Notes under the pieces: model-generated
Databases searched by the model: none
What the model was told of the DNA's origin: nothing
The model's input: only the letters and a program-made list of their open reading frames with translations
Made by a program: the position numbers and the translations under genes
Assembly (NCBI RefSeq): GCF_023284045.1
Contig: NZ_JAKIKQ010000008.1
Location: forward strand, 62,001 to 126,000
DNA: 64,000 bases
Direction: 5' to 3'
From: Shewanella kaireitica
Lineage (GTDB): Bacteria > Pseudomonadota > Gammaproteobacteria > Enterobacterales > Shewanellaceae
Shown: in pieces, positions 9,139 through 18,357 of the stretch
Position numbering within the stretch: position 1 is the stretch's first letter
Layout: the number at the start of each line of letters is the position of its first letter

Positions 9139-9735
9139 TTAAAGCCAGCCTTTTTGTTGAGCGATTCTGGCGGCATCAATGCGGTTTGTTGCATGTAGTT
9201 TGCTAATTGCTTCTGAGAGGTAATTTCTTACCGTGCCTTCTGCAATGAATAGCGTAGCCGCAATCTCAGAAGTCGATCTTCCTTCGCCCGCAAGCTGCAG
9301 TGCTTTACGCTCTTTGTCATTTAGAGGGTCCGATTCACCGACCGCCATGATTGCCAGCTCTGGGTCGATTATGCGTTTTCCTGCCATTACTTGGTTTATC
9401 GCTTTGATTAAAGTGTCTGATGGCGCATCTTTTAGTAGAAAGCCACCAACCCCAGATTCTATGGCGCGTTTAATATATCCAGCTCTGCCAAAAGTGGTGA
9501 TAATCACAATCTTTAATTTTGGCTTATTTTGTTGGCACCAGTTTGCCAACTCTAAACCACTGAGACCTGGCATCTCAATATCGGTGAGTAACAGGTCAAA
9601 CGCAGAAGTTTTCAATAGCGCTAATGCTTCATCTCCATCTGCGGCTTGGGTGATGTCAAATTCGCCACTCAATGATAACAGCGCTGAAAGTGCGCCTCGC
9701 ACCATGGCTTGGTCTTCTGCTAATAAAATTCTCAC
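9139..9735 (-). CDS. NarL/LuxR-family response regulator
   Basis: A 198-residue protein with an N-terminal receiver domain (acidic pair E7/D8, phosphorylation site D52 in LLLTDIEMPG, K103 region LLKDAP) and a C-terminal LuxR-type helix-turn-helix (EGRSTSEIAATLFIAEGTVRNYLSEAISKL, quoted here only by ends EGRSTSEIAA and NYLSEAISKL). It resembles DesR-type regulators. Its start lies six bases from the kinase stop, so the two form a two-component pair. Targets are unknown; the upstream TPR gene or membrane-lipid genes are possibilities. Confidence 0.9.
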   Translation of the reverse strand: MRILLAEDQAMVRGALSALLSLSGEFDITQAADGDEALALLKTSAFDLLLTDIEMPGLSGLELANWCQQNKPKLKIVIITTFGRAGYIKRAIESGVGGFLLKDAPSDTLIKAINQVMAGKRIIDPELAIMAVGESDPLNDKERKALQLAGEGRSTSEIAATLFIAEGTVRNYLSEAISKLHATNRIDAARIAQQKGWL

Positions 9736-9741
9736 TTAGGG

Positions 9742-10812
9742 TTATCCTTGTGTTGGCAAGCTAATAGTAAATTGGCAATCAGGGTCTAAACTCCAAGTGA
9801 GTGCGCCTTTATATTTAGCCAGCCTTTCGTTGATCCCGGTCAGTCCATTACCCTGTTCAATTTGGTTTGGGCAGCCGTCATCACTTATGACAATGCGCAG
9901 TTCTGTTGAGGTTTGCTCAAAGTGCAATTCGCAGCGACTCCCTTTGCTGTGACGAACAATGTTGCTGCAAAGCTCGGTTAAACTTAAGATTAGTTGGGTT
10001 TCTAATTCAGGAGCTAATTTAGGGATCTCGCCAAATAAGCTTACGCTCAAGCCTTTGTCACGCAGAGTCTGACAAAGCTGGGTCACGCTGGCAGCTAAGC
10101 CTTTGTGTTTATAGCCTGATACAGTTTGGCGGATCTGACTTAAACTTTCCCTAGCAATGCTATTAAGCTCTGTTAATTGCTGCCTTGCTTGCTCAGTTTG
10201 ATTACTGGCGATGAGCTTTTCGGCCAGCTCTGCTTTTAAAGAGATGGATGAAAGGCTGTGTCCCATGATGTCGTGCAGATCGCGAGCGATTCGTTCTCGC
10301 TCTAACATTGTTGCCAACTGTTGGATCTCTGCTTGGCTCTTTTTTTCTTTGCATTTATGCTCGACTCTTTTACGCTCTGCGACACCGAAAAGACCGATTC
10401 CAGCGATGAGTCCCGCACCATAAATTACCCAATAGTAATGGTCAAAGTTGAGCCCTGCATTTAGTAGGAATAATAGAGTTATGAGCGCTATTAGGCTGAA
10501 AATGGCAGTTCTCAGCGGGTAGAAAAATCCGATAAAAAATCCTGCAAAGGTGAACAGTGATAGTGAACCGGTATTAATTGGCGTGACGAGTACACCAATG
10601 GTAATCATTGCCAAAATCGGCTGATAGGCTTTAGCCGTGGTTGAACGGTAAGCCCAGAAATAGCAATAAATAAAAGGGATTAAAGCGGCTAAGCTTAAGG
10701 CTATTTCCCAAGGCAGCATTTTTGTGACGAAGATGGGGATAAGATAAAACCCCAGATTGACTAGATAAACCCAAGCTAATTTATCTTCTTTTGATTGAGC
10801 TGACTCTGTCAT
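9742..10812 (-). CDS. DesK-like sensor histidine kinase
   Basis: 356 residues: about five transmembrane segments in residues 12-145 with no large periplasmic loop, then a HisKA_3 dimerisation domain with the phospho-acceptor H180 in IARDLHDIMGHSLS, and an HATPase domain with N-box LTELCSNIVRHS and ISDDGCPN / GNGLTGINERL. The all-membrane sensor resembles kinases that detect membrane state. The strong AAGGAG ribosome site lies inside a small hairpin (10819-10834). The gene follows the TPR gene and precedes its response regulator. Confidence 0.9.
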   Translation of the reverse strand: MTESAQSKEDKLAWVYLVNLGFYLIPIFVTKMLPWEIALSLAALIPFIYCYFWAYRSTTAKAYQPILAMITIGVLVTPINTGSLSLFTFAGFFIGFFYPLRTAIFSLIALITLLFLLNAGLNFDHYYWVIYGAGLIAGIGLFGVAERKRVEHKCKEKKSQAEIQQLATMLERERIARDLHDIMGHSLSSISLKAELAEKLIASNQTEQARQQLTELNSIARESLSQIRQTVSGYKHKGLAASVTQLCQTLRDKGLSVSLFGEIPKLAPELETQLILSLTELCSNIVRHSKGSRCELHFEQTSTELRIVISDDGCPNQIEQGNGLTGINERLAKYKGALTWSLDPDCQFTISLPTQG

Positions 10813-10818
10813 GAAAAA

Positions 10819-10834
10819 CTCCTTTTTATAGGAG
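10819..10834 (-). promoter_or_regulatory. Hairpin containing the kinase ribosome binding site
   Basis: On the minus strand CTCCT-ATAAAA-AGGAG forms a 5-bp hairpin followed by five T residues, just before the kinase ATG. The right arm is the Shine-Dalgarno sequence. It could act as a weak terminator or reduce kinase translation relative to the upstream TPR gene. Confidence 0.4.
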
Positions 10835-10868
10835 AGCTAAGCGATATAGCCGCTCTCCACCTAGCTCA

Positions 10869-11558
10869 TTATCGCTTGGCACTTTGGTTATTTTGCTGCA
10901 GTAAAAACTGTGCCCAACCATAATCCTCTTCTACAGCTAAAGCTTGTTGCCAGTCAGCAATTGCGCCATCTGCATCACCTAAACTCTGTTTGGCCAGTCC
11001 TCGCCAGGTGTAAGCTTCTGCATGACCCCAGCAAATGTTATCACAGGGAATTGCGTAAAGCTCAATCGCTTTACTACTCAGGTCAACGGCTCGCTGTTTG
11101 CTGCCACCGTAGGTTTCAGGGGTATTAAAAGCCGCAATCGCTTGCACTAATGGCACCCGAGGGTTGGTAGGATCTAACGCTTTAGCTTGTTCTATCGCAC
11201 TGGCAGCTTTGGGCCCATAAAGTGCTCCCTTACTATAATCTAGGCCGATTAACATGCCGTAAACAGAAGAGAGCAGGGCTAGGTTGTCTGCGTTAGCATT
11301 CGATGTTGTTAGTGGCTCAAGGCTCTCTTTTGCTGACTCGAGTGCACTAATTGCAAGCTCACGTTGACCTAGAATATTGGCGCTGATGGCGAGGCGATAA
11401 CCTGCATAGGCTTGCTGGTAATCATCACCTTGTTCGGTGAGTGACTGTAAAGTTTTAACGTCCATATGGTTGGCTGCGGCATCTATATTGCTAATAGTAT
11501 CTGCTTGAGCAAATTGGCTGATAATAGCCATTGAAGTAACAAGTAATAGTGATTTCAT
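10869..11558 (-). CDS. Periplasmic TPR-repeat protein
   Basis: A 229-residue protein with a Sec signal peptide (MKSLLLVTSMAIISQFAQA, cleavage near residue 19) and helical repeats. The last part matches tetratricopeptide units (AYTWRGLAKQSLGDADGAIADWQQALAV, here cited by its ends AYTWRGLAKQ and IADWQQALAV). It resembles a TPR protein often found beside DesK/DesR-like pairs in Shewanella and Vibrio. As first gene of the kinase/regulator operon it may be a periplasmic partner, but that is inference. Confidence 0.75.
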   Translation of the reverse strand: MKSLLLVTSMAIISQFAQADTISNIDAAANHMDVKTLQSLTEQGDDYQQAYAGYRLAISANILGQRELAISALESAKESLEPLTTSNANADNLALLSSVYGMLIGLDYSKGALYGPKAASAIEQAKALDPTNPRVPLVQAIAAFNTPETYGGSKQRAVDLSSKAIELYAIPCDNICWGHAEAYTWRGLAKQSLGDADGAIADWQQALAVEEDYGWAQFLLQQNNQSAKR

Positions 11559-11666
11559 ATCAATCTCCTTTTGAGCCCTGTATTGGGTACGGAACCATTA
11601 TTAGAGATTGTTAGGTGACGCAGTAGGCACAAACGTCACCAGAACAGCATGACAATTGTCATCAAT

Positions 11667-12596
11667 TTAAGCTTGAGTCACTAAGTAACTGATATAGGCT
11701 AGATAGCCTAATACCAAGATCGCTCCTTCGCGGCGACCAATACGCAAACCAGTGTAGGCAAAGGGGAGTAGCATCACGGCGAGCCCTATCATCACCTGCC
11801 AATCAAGGGCGCTGATATCGTTGCCAATAATGGGGTGGATAAGTGCGGTGACACCTAAAATCCCCAAAATATTAAACAGGTTTGATCCTACGACATTGCC
11901 GATAGCAATATCACTTTGCCCTTTGAGTGCAGCAACGATAGAAGTCACTAGCTCTGGCATACTCGTCCCTATCGCGACAATAGTCAGTCCAATAATTATT
12001 TCGCTGATCCCGAAGGATTGTGCCAGTGCGACGGCACCATCAACAAACAAGATCCCACCACCGACTAACATACTAATACCAACAATAATAAAGATGATTG
12101 ACAGCCATTGGCTTTGTCCTGCGTCTTCAGTTTCATTCTCAGCAGAGGTTTGTTTGTCAGCAGTGAAATAGCTGTAGCTTAAGTAGGTAACGAGCAAAGT
12201 GGTAAGAATGGCACCATCGATAAAGCTCAGTCCATCATCAAGTAGCAAGCCCCAAAATAGCAGTGATGCTGCAATCATAATGGGGATATCACGTTTCACC
12301 ATTTGCGATTCAATTTTGATAGGACGAATGAGTGCGGTAATACCTAAGATCAAGCCTATATTTGCTATGTTGGAGCCAATGACATTCCCCAGCGCAATTC
12401 CGCTATTGCCAGCAACAGCCGACTTAATACTCACCGCAAGCTCTGGCGCACTGGTACCAAAAGCCACTATCGTTAAGCCGATAATTAACGGTGACAAGCC
12501 CAGTTTTAGGGCGATACTGCTTGCGCCTCTCACTAGTGATTCAGCGCCTAGGGTTAAAATCACAAACCCGCCAATAATCGATAACCAAGTGAACAT
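11667..12596 (-). CDS. Calcium/sodium antiporter, YrbG family
   Basis: 309 residues with about ten membrane segments in two homologous halves. Each half holds the signature of the CaCA exchangers: FGTSAPELAVS with GNVIGSNIANIGLILG in the first, IGTSMPELVTS with GNVVGSNLFNILGILG in the second. The acidic residue in each PEL motif coordinates the cation. It would exchange Ca2+ for Na+ across the inner membrane. It stands alone between the TPR operon and the acyl-CoA synthetase. Confidence 0.93.
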   Translation of the reverse strand: MFTWLSIIGGFVILTLGAESLVRGASSIALKLGLSPLIIGLTIVAFGTSAPELAVSIKSAVAGNSGIALGNVIGSNIANIGLILGITALIRPIKIESQMVKRDIPIMIAASLLFWGLLLDDGLSFIDGAILTTLLVTYLSYSYFTADKQTSAENETEDAGQSQWLSIIFIIVGISMLVGGGILFVDGAVALAQSFGISEIIIGLTIVAIGTSMPELVTSIVAALKGQSDIAIGNVVGSNLFNILGILGVTALIHPIIGNDISALDWQVMIGLAVMLLPFAYTGLRIGRREGAILVLGYLAYISYLVTQA

Positions 12597-12745
12597 AGCA
12601 CTACTTATTAGATGAAATGAAAAGGACGGCTAGCATAGTTATTTTTGCTAAGAGCGCAACAAATAATCAGCCAGTAAGCATTAAATATAGTTTACCCATT
12701 TAGCCTGATAGGAGGAGCTGGTACTTTGAAGTACAGTCATTACAA

Positions 12746-12771
12746 AACAGCACACCTAAAGGTGTGCTGTT
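12746..12771. terminator. Bidirectional terminator
   Basis: AACAGCACACC and its complement GGTGTGCTGTT form an 11-bp stem with a 4-base loop. It is followed by T-rich sequence in both directions and sits just downstream of the acyl-CoA synthetase stop. Confidence 0.85.
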
Positions 12772-12798
12772 AATTTTTAAAGCGTCATCGGAAGATAG

Positions 12799-14454
12799 TT
12801 AAATTTCATCTTCCCAGCAGATTTTGCCACCGCGAATACCGTCCACTTTCTCACTGAAGTTTTTCTCCAATACGTGACGTTTGATCTTCAACGTTGGAGT
12901 TAATACATCATTGTCGACGTCCCAATTTTCTTTGACAACAATAATCGCGTCGACTGTTTCATGGGACTCAAGGTGAGGGTTAACCGCATCTAGAGTATTT
13001 TTCAAAGAGGTTCTAATCTCTTCTCTAGGCTGCATTGATGCGCCTTCAGAAAGCTGCACTAATGCAATTGGGTGTGGTAAACCTGAACCTATCACGCAGA
13101 TCATCTCAACGTGAAGATCTTGTGCTAACTTGCGCTCGATAGGCACTGGTGCAACGTATTTCCCTTTAGATGTCTTGAAGTTATCTTTCACGCGTCCGGT
13201 AATGGTAACGCAGCCATCATCATCGATACTGACAACGTCGCCTGTGTGGAAGTAACCCTCTTCATCAAAGCAAGCTGCGGTCTCTTCTGGCTGCTTATAG
13301 TAACCCTGCATTAACCCTGGGCTCTTAACCATGAGTTCGCCGACATCAGATTGTTTGATAGAGCAACCTTCAATAGCATGTCCAACCGTGCCTATTTTAC
13401 TGGCATCAAATGGGTGGTTAATAATGGAGTAGGCGCAGTTTTCTGTCATGCCCCAAGCTTCACTAATATTAAGGCCGATTTTGTGATACCAGCTAACCAA
13501 CGATGGCGGAATGGGGGCCGAACCTGAACCGAGAAGATGACAATGCTCAAGGCCAAGTCCTGCATGAATTTTACGTTTTACGATGCCGCTAACAATAGGA
13601 ACCTTAAGTAAAAAATTAAGCTTACTGGCACCAATCTTATCGATAATATTTTTCTGAAATAGGCTCCAAAGGCGTGGCACTGAGAAGAATACTGTCGGTC
13701 TAGCTCGCTGCACATCGGCAACGAAGCTATCAAGACTCTCAACAAAAGCGACACTACTACCTGAATAGAATGAAGAGCCTTGTATTGCCACACGCTCGGT
13801 GATGTGTGCCAGTGGCAGGTAAGAGATTAATCTATCTTCAACGTCAGTTTTCAAATCTCGCACTACGGCGTTACAAGTCCAGCCATAGCTAGCAAAAGTT
13901 TGGATTGCGCCTTTAGGTTTGCCTGTCGAACCTGAGGTATAAACTAAGCTCATGATCTGTTCAAGTGAAGGCAATGGCGCATCGATTAACGGCTGACCTA
14001 GGGTGAGCAGTTTATCCCAGTGGTATTGTGCAGGCATGGTATCGTAAGGCATTGCCATACGTAGAATTTCACCACCAACACCACTTTCTTGATCTGCCCA
14101 GTAATCAAGCTTGCCGATGAATATCGCTTTAGATTCACTGTGCTCAAGCGTGTATCGTATGGTGTCTGCATTGGCTGTTGGGTAAATAGGAACACTAATG
14201 TAGCCGCCATGCATAAGCGCTAAATCGGTAATAAACCATTCGGCACAGTTTTTAGAAAGAATGGCAACTTTGTCGCCAGGGTTTAAGCCCAAGTGTCTAA
14301 GTGCGCCTGCAACTTGTTGTACTTTTTGCTGTACTTCACGCCAAGTAAAGGTCTTGTATTGGCCGTCAATAGGCTGCTTTAGATAAACTTGATCGCCTTG
14401 TTTTTCAACCCAATGTTCAAGCATTTCAATTGGGGTTTTCATAGAAGATTCCAT
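12799..14454 (-). CDS. Long-chain acyl-CoA synthetase-like AMP-binding protein
   Basis: About 547-551 residues with the adenylation motif SLVYTSGSTGKPKGAI, the YHTGD motif, and GRVKDNFKTSKGKYV near the C-terminus, which supplies the catalytic lysine. The layout follows FadD15/LACS-type enzymes that activate long-chain fatty acids to acyl-CoA. Two in-frame ATG starts five codons apart (MESSM) both have GGA upstream, so the exact start is open. It ends before a strong terminator. Confidence 0.85.
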   Translation of the reverse strand: MESSMKTPIEMLEHWVEKQGDQVYLKQPIDGQYKTFTWREVQQKVQQVAGALRHLGLNPGDKVAILSKNCAEWFITDLALMHGGYISVPIYPTANADTIRYTLEHSESKAIFIGKLDYWADQESGVGGEILRMAMPYDTMPAQYHWDKLLTLGQPLIDAPLPSLEQIMSLVYTSGSTGKPKGAIQTFASYGWTCNAVVRDLKTDVEDRLISYLPLAHITERVAIQGSSFYSGSSVAFVESLDSFVADVQRARPTVFFSVPRLWSLFQKNIIDKIGASKLNFLLKVPIVSGIVKRKIHAGLGLEHCHLLGSGSAPIPPSLVSWYHKIGLNISEAWGMTENCAYSIINHPFDASKIGTVGHAIEGCSIKQSDVGELMVKSPGLMQGYYKQPEETAACFDEEGYFHTGDVVSIDDDGCVTITGRVKDNFKTSKGKYVAPVPIERKLAQDLHVEMICVIGSGLPHPIALVQLSEGASMQPREEIRTSLKNTLDAVNPHLESHETVDAIIVVKENWDVDNDVLTPTLKIKRHVLEKNFSEKVDGIRGGKICWEDEI

Positions 14455-14670
14455 CGCAATTCCATATTGATTATTGTTAATTCCAATTCAGTCTGTTGCT
14501 GCTTTTTTGTTTTAATCGTTTGTTTAACAGCCTGATGTGACAATATTGAGTATGGCGAAAAATGTGATCTATGACAACTTTTTCAAACGCTCGTTATAAT
14601 TTCTCGCAATGCAGCGATTAAAGCACGTCTTTTGAGTGAAGGGGAGTGGGGACTTAACGCAGTAGTTGAC

Positions 14671-14693
14671 GTGCTAGCCTACAGTGCTAGCAC
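14671..14693. other. Perfect 8-bp hairpin downstream of trmH
   Basis: GTGCTAGC (14671-14678) and GCTAGCAC (14686-14693) with a 7-base loop lie 16 bases past the trmH stop. The T-run lies on the plus-strand side, so for trmH it is an imperfect terminator; RNA processing or 3'-end protection is possible. Confidence 0.5.
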
Positions 14694-14708
14694 GGTCTTT
14701 TATTGGCT

Positions 14709-15395
14709 TTACTCTGACGGCGCACGCATCTTTTGCCACCATTGCTCATCGGCAACTATTTGGCCTGCTGCATCAATGGCCGGGTAGGCGAGCTTTTTGC
14801 GGCGGCAGGCTTTGGCATATATAGGGTGGCCTTGTTCAAACAATTTTATCTGACAATATTGCTCATCAAGCTTTCGAGTGCCGTACATGCCAGCTGCTTC
14901 ACGTTGACGCTGGGCTTCATACATTATTAGTGCCCCAGCAACGGAAACATTGAGTGACTGCACCATACCAATCATCGGGATAATCACATGCTGATCGGCG
15001 CTAGCGATACCTTCAGGGCTGACGCCATCGCGTTCGTTACCTAAAATAATAGCGGTTGGGCGGGTATAATCGATTTCGCGAAAATCGACCGCTGTTTCGG
15101 AGAAGTTGGTCGCGAGGATCTGCATATCTTGACGGCGAAATTCAGCCACTGCATCACTCATTTTATTGTGCGCTTTAGACTTCACCCATTGCTGGCTACC
15201 AGAGGCGGTGTTGCCGGAAACACGCATCTCAATCTCAGGCCATACTGCGTGGATCTCATGAATGCCAACCGCATCAGCAGTGCGAATAACAGCTGCAATA
15301 TTATTGGTTTTATGCACCTTGTCTAAACACAGTGTTAGATCTGGCTGGCGGTTGTCTAGCATACTGTTAATGCGAGCGAAGCGTTCTGGACTCAT
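14709..15395 (-). CDS. trmH: tRNA (guanosine-18-2'-O)-methyltransferase
   Basis: A SPOUT-class methyltransferase of about 228 residues. NIAAVIRTADAVGIHEIHAV, the LGNERDGVS knot motif and SLNVSVAGAL match TrmH/SpoU. It methylates the ribose of G18 in the tRNA D-loop. I start at ATG 15395 (MSPERFARI), which aligns with the E. coli protein; the longer frame begins with TTG and adds four residues. It lies downstream of spoT as in E. coli, but ridA and a terminator intervene. Confidence 0.93.
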   Translation of the reverse strand: MSPERFARINSMLDNRQPDLTLCLDKVHKTNNIAAVIRTADAVGIHEIHAVWPEIEMRVSGNTASGSQQWVKSKAHNKMSDAVAEFRRQDMQILATNFSETAVDFREIDYTRPTAIILGNERDGVSPEGIASADQHVIIPMIGMVQSLNVSVAGALIMYEAQRQREAAGMYGTRKLDEQYCQIKLFEQGHPIYAKACRRKKLAYPAIDAAGQIVADEQWWQKMRAPSE

Positions 15396-15420
15396 GTCTT
15401 TTACCAAACTTTTTTATCAA

Positions 15421-15442
15421 TAAAAAGGGCGCCGTAGCGCCC
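15421..15442 (-). terminator. Terminator between ridA and trmH
   Basis: On the minus strand GGGCGC-TACG-GCGCCC is followed by TTTTTA. It should stop transcripts coming from spoT/ridA, so trmH probably has its own promoter or depends on readthrough. Confidence 0.85.
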
Positions 15443-15466
15443 GATTCTTCAGTTAATGGAGTGGAA

Positions 15467-15850
15467 TTACACTTCCATTACGCCGTCCATTTCAACCAAT
15501 GAGCCTTTTGGAAGTTGGCTAACACCGATTGCTGCACGAGCAGGGTAAGGTTGCTCAAAGTAGCGACCCATAATTTCATTTACTGTGGCAAAGTTGCTTA
15601 GGTCTGTCATAAAGATATTGAGTTTAACAATATCGCTTAATGAACCGCCAGCGGCAGCACAAACAGCTGTTAGGTTGTCAAAAACCTGAACTACTTGCGC
15701 ATCAAATTCATCGCTTACCATTTCCATTGTTTCAGGATTCAGTGGGATCTGACCTGATAGATAAACTGTGCTGCCTACTTTTACTGCTTGAGAGTATGTA
15801 CCGATAGCTTGCGGCGCTTTGTCGGTTGCAATGATAATCTTCTTTGCCAT
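15467..15850 (-). CDS. ridA: Reactive intermediate/imine deaminase RidA family
   Basis: A 127-residue protein of the YjgF/YER057c/UK114 family. It has the N-terminal [15 protein letters not shown], the [10 protein letters not shown] segment and the C-terminal [20 protein letters not shown], which contains the conserved substrate-binding arginine. It hydrolyses 2-aminoacrylate and related enamines. It lies 45 bases downstream of spoT with SD-like AAGG before the ATG. Its position between spoT and trmH differs from E. coli. Confidence 0.95.
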   Translation of the reverse strand: MAKKIIIATDKAPQAIGTYSQAVKVGSTVYLSGQIPLNPETMEMVSDEFDAQVVQVFDNLTAVCAAAGGSLSDIVKLNIFMTDLSNFATVNEIMGRYFEQPYPARAAIGVSQLPKGSLVEMDGVMEV

Positions 15851-15895
15851 GATCTTCCCTTTGTATTAAGTAAACTAATGTTTAGTTAAAATGAG

Positions 15896-18001
15896 CTAGC
15901 GGTTACGTGAAGTTCGCAGTACTTCAGGTAAAACCCTAATACGGCGCATCACGTTAGCTAAATGAATACGATCTCGTACAGAAATTCTTAGGTTGATGAG
16001 GAATACACGCCCATCACGCTCTTCTGTGGTTAAGTTATGAATATTCGAGCCTTCAGCGGCAACAATTGAGGTGATCTTAGCCAACGCACCTTGGTGGTTA
16101 ACGATCTCTACTCGTAAGTTAGCTTGATATTCAACGCCTTCAGCGCTGTCCCACTGTACAGGGATATACTTGTCGGGTTCACCTTGGTAGCCGCGGATAT
16201 TGGCGCAGCTTTCCATATGTACCACTAAGCCTTTACCTGGGCTAACATGGGCAATAACCGCATCACCTGGTATCGGACGACAACAGTTAGCAAATGTCAC
16301 CAACATACCTTCAGCGCCGCGAATAGGCATGGTATGTGACTCCCTTGCCTCTTGGGCATCGACTTGGTCGCCACGTAAACGCTGGGCGATAACAATACTC
16401 ATTGCATTACCCAGGCCTATATCGGCGAGTAACTCATCAAGCGTGTCGTGCTTAGTATCATTAACCACTTTTTCAACTTGCTCTTTTGGCAAGTCATCTA
16501 GCTTGGTATCGCCTAACGCATGGTTCAATAGGCGCTTACCGAGCAGAACGGCATCATCCTCTTTTAGACTCTTGAGCAGCTGACGAATTTTAGCGCGCGC
16601 TTTACCTGTCACCACAAAGTTGAGCCATGCAGCATTAGGACGAGCACCTTTGGCGGTGATGATCTCAACTGTTTGGCCTGAAATTAACGGTTGGCTTAAC
16701 GGGTATGCTTGGCGATTGACGCGAGCACCAACACAAGTGTTGCCGACATCAGTATGCACTTCATAAGCAAAGTCTACTGCGGTGGCGCCAACGGGCAGTT
16801 CTAGAATACGGCCTTCAGGGGTAAACACGTAGATCTCTTCAGGAAATAGTTCTGTCTTGAAGTTTTCAACAAACTCGAATGAGGTACTGGCGCTTTGTTG
16901 CAGCTCGAGTAGGCTCTGCATCCATTTGCGAGCACGCACTTGAGTGGTGGTGCCTTGCTCTTGCGAGCTGCCTTTCTTGTATAACCAATGTGCCGCGACC
17001 CCTTTGTCAGCCATTTGGTCCATATCTTCGGTACGGATCTGGATCTCAACTGGCACGCCGTGAGGACCAAATAGTGAAGTATGTAATGACTGATAGCCGT
17101 TGGCTTTAGGGATAGCGATATAATCTTTGAATCGACCTGGACGGGGTTTGTAGAGGCCATGCATGGCCCCCATAACGCGGTAACAGGTATCGATGGAGTC
17201 AACGATGACTCGGAAGGCATAGATATCCATGACTTCTTGAAACTGCAGTTCTTTATTACGCATCTTGTTGTAGATGGAATAAAGGTTCTTTTCACGACCT
17301 TTAACTGTGCCTTCAAGACCAGTGTCTTCGAGTCGAGTGCCAACAGCAGCTTCAATACTTTGGATTAGCTCTTTACGATTACCACGTGCGGCTTTTACCA
17401 CCTCTTTTAATACACGGTAGCGCATCGGATAGTAGGCATGAAAACCTAAATCTTCTAACTCACTCTTAATATTATGAATACCAAGACGGTTGGCTATTGG
17501 GGCGTAAATTTCGAGGGTTTCACGGGCAATACGGCGACGTTTATCGGGGCGTAAAGCACCTAAGGTACGCATGTTATGCGTTCTATCGGCAAGTTTGATT
17601 AAGATGACGCGAATATCTTGGGTCATCGCCATCATCATTTTGCGGAAGTTTTCAGCTTGTGCTTCTTTCTTATCGCGAAATTTCAGCTTGTCGAGCTTAG
17701 ATACACCTTCCACCAATTCGGCAATAGACTCACTGAATATTTCAGCCAGTTCCTCTTTGGTAACAGGGGTGTCTTCGATGGTGTCGTGTAAGAGTGCGGC
17801 CATAAGCGTCTCATGATCGAGACGCATATCGGCCAGGATGCGGGCTACCGCAACCGGATGGGTAATATAAGGTTCGCCACTCGTGCGCATCTGACCTTCA
17901 TGGGCATCGCGCGCCACCTGATAGGCCTGCTTGAGTAATTCTACCTGTTCAGGTTCTAAATAACCTGAAGCAGACTCCTTGAGACCTTCAAACAGATACA
18001 A
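15896..18001 (-). CDS. spoT: Bifunctional (p)ppGpp synthetase/hydrolase SpoT
   Basis: 701 residues, the normal SpoT length. The order is an HD hydrolase domain (ALLHDTIEDT near residue 70 and ADRTHNMRTL), a synthetase domain (REKNLYSIYNKM, then YAFRVIVDS), a TGS domain around 385-445 (VFTPEGRILELPVGATAVDF) and a C-terminal ACT domain. The intact HDxxED box shows that the hydrolase is active. It controls the stringent response to carbon, iron and fatty-acid starvation. The start lies 14 bases from the rpoZ stop. Confidence 0.97.
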   Translation of the reverse strand: MYLFEGLKESASGYLEPEQVELLKQAYQVARDAHEGQMRTSGEPYITHPVAVARILADMRLDHETLMAALLHDTIEDTPVTKEELAEIFSESIAELVEGVSKLDKLKFRDKKEAQAENFRKMMMAMTQDIRVILIKLADRTHNMRTLGALRPDKRRRIARETLEIYAPIANRLGIHNIKSELEDLGFHAYYPMRYRVLKEVVKAARGNRKELIQSIEAAVGTRLEDTGLEGTVKGREKNLYSIYNKMRNKELQFQEVMDIYAFRVIVDSIDTCYRVMGAMHGLYKPRPGRFKDYIAIPKANGYQSLHTSLFGPHGVPVEIQIRTEDMDQMADKGVAAHWLYKKGSSQEQGTTTQVRARKWMQSLLELQQSASTSFEFVENFKTELFPEEIYVFTPEGRILELPVGATAVDFAYEVHTDVGNTCVGARVNRQAYPLSQPLISGQTVEIITAKGARPNAAWLNFVVTGKARAKIRQLLKSLKEDDAVLLGKRLLNHALGDTKLDDLPKEQVEKVVNDTKHDTLDELLADIGLGNAMSIVIAQRLRGDQVDAQEARESHTMPIRGAEGMLVTFANCCRPIPGDAVIAHVSPGKGLVVHMESCANIRGYQGEPDKYIPVQWDSAEGVEYQANLRVEIVNHQGALAKITSIVAAEGSNIHNLTTEERDGRVFLINLRISVRDRIHLANVMRRIRVLPEVLRTSRNR

Positions 18002-18014
18002 GTGACTCTACTCC

Positions 18015-18296
18015 TTATATAGCGTTACGGCCTTCAGCGATGGCAGCAACAGCAGCAATTTCAGCTGCTTCACGTTCACGAACTGTTTGGCGCTCATCGG
18101 CGTCCAAAGTATCAGCTGTGACTAAACCTAGTTCGATTTCGCGTAGTGCGATAACCGTTGGCTTGTCGTTCTCTTCTTCAACCATAGGGTCTTTACCCTG
18201 CACGGCGATTTGGCGAGCACGACGCGCTGCAACCAGAATCATATCAAAACGGTTGCCGATTTTGTTTACGGCGTCTTCTACAGTTACGCGAGCCAT
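18015..18296 (-). CDS. rpoZ: RNA polymerase omega subunit
   Basis: A 93-residue protein starting [19 protein letters not shown], the highly conserved start of the omega subunit that helps assemble beta-prime. The C-terminal tail is acidic and Ala/Glu-rich as is usual in gammaproteobacteria. It lies between gmk and spoT, the standard gene order. Confidence 0.97.
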   Translation of the reverse strand: MARVTVEDAVNKIGNRFDMILVAARRARQIAVQGKDPMVEEENDKPTVIALREIELGLVTADTLDADERQTVREREAAEIAAVAAIAEGRNAI

Positions 18297-18357
18297 GTTT
18301 GGAAACTCCAGTGTTTTATCGATTGAAAAAATGACGCAAAATTGTACATGAAGACAG

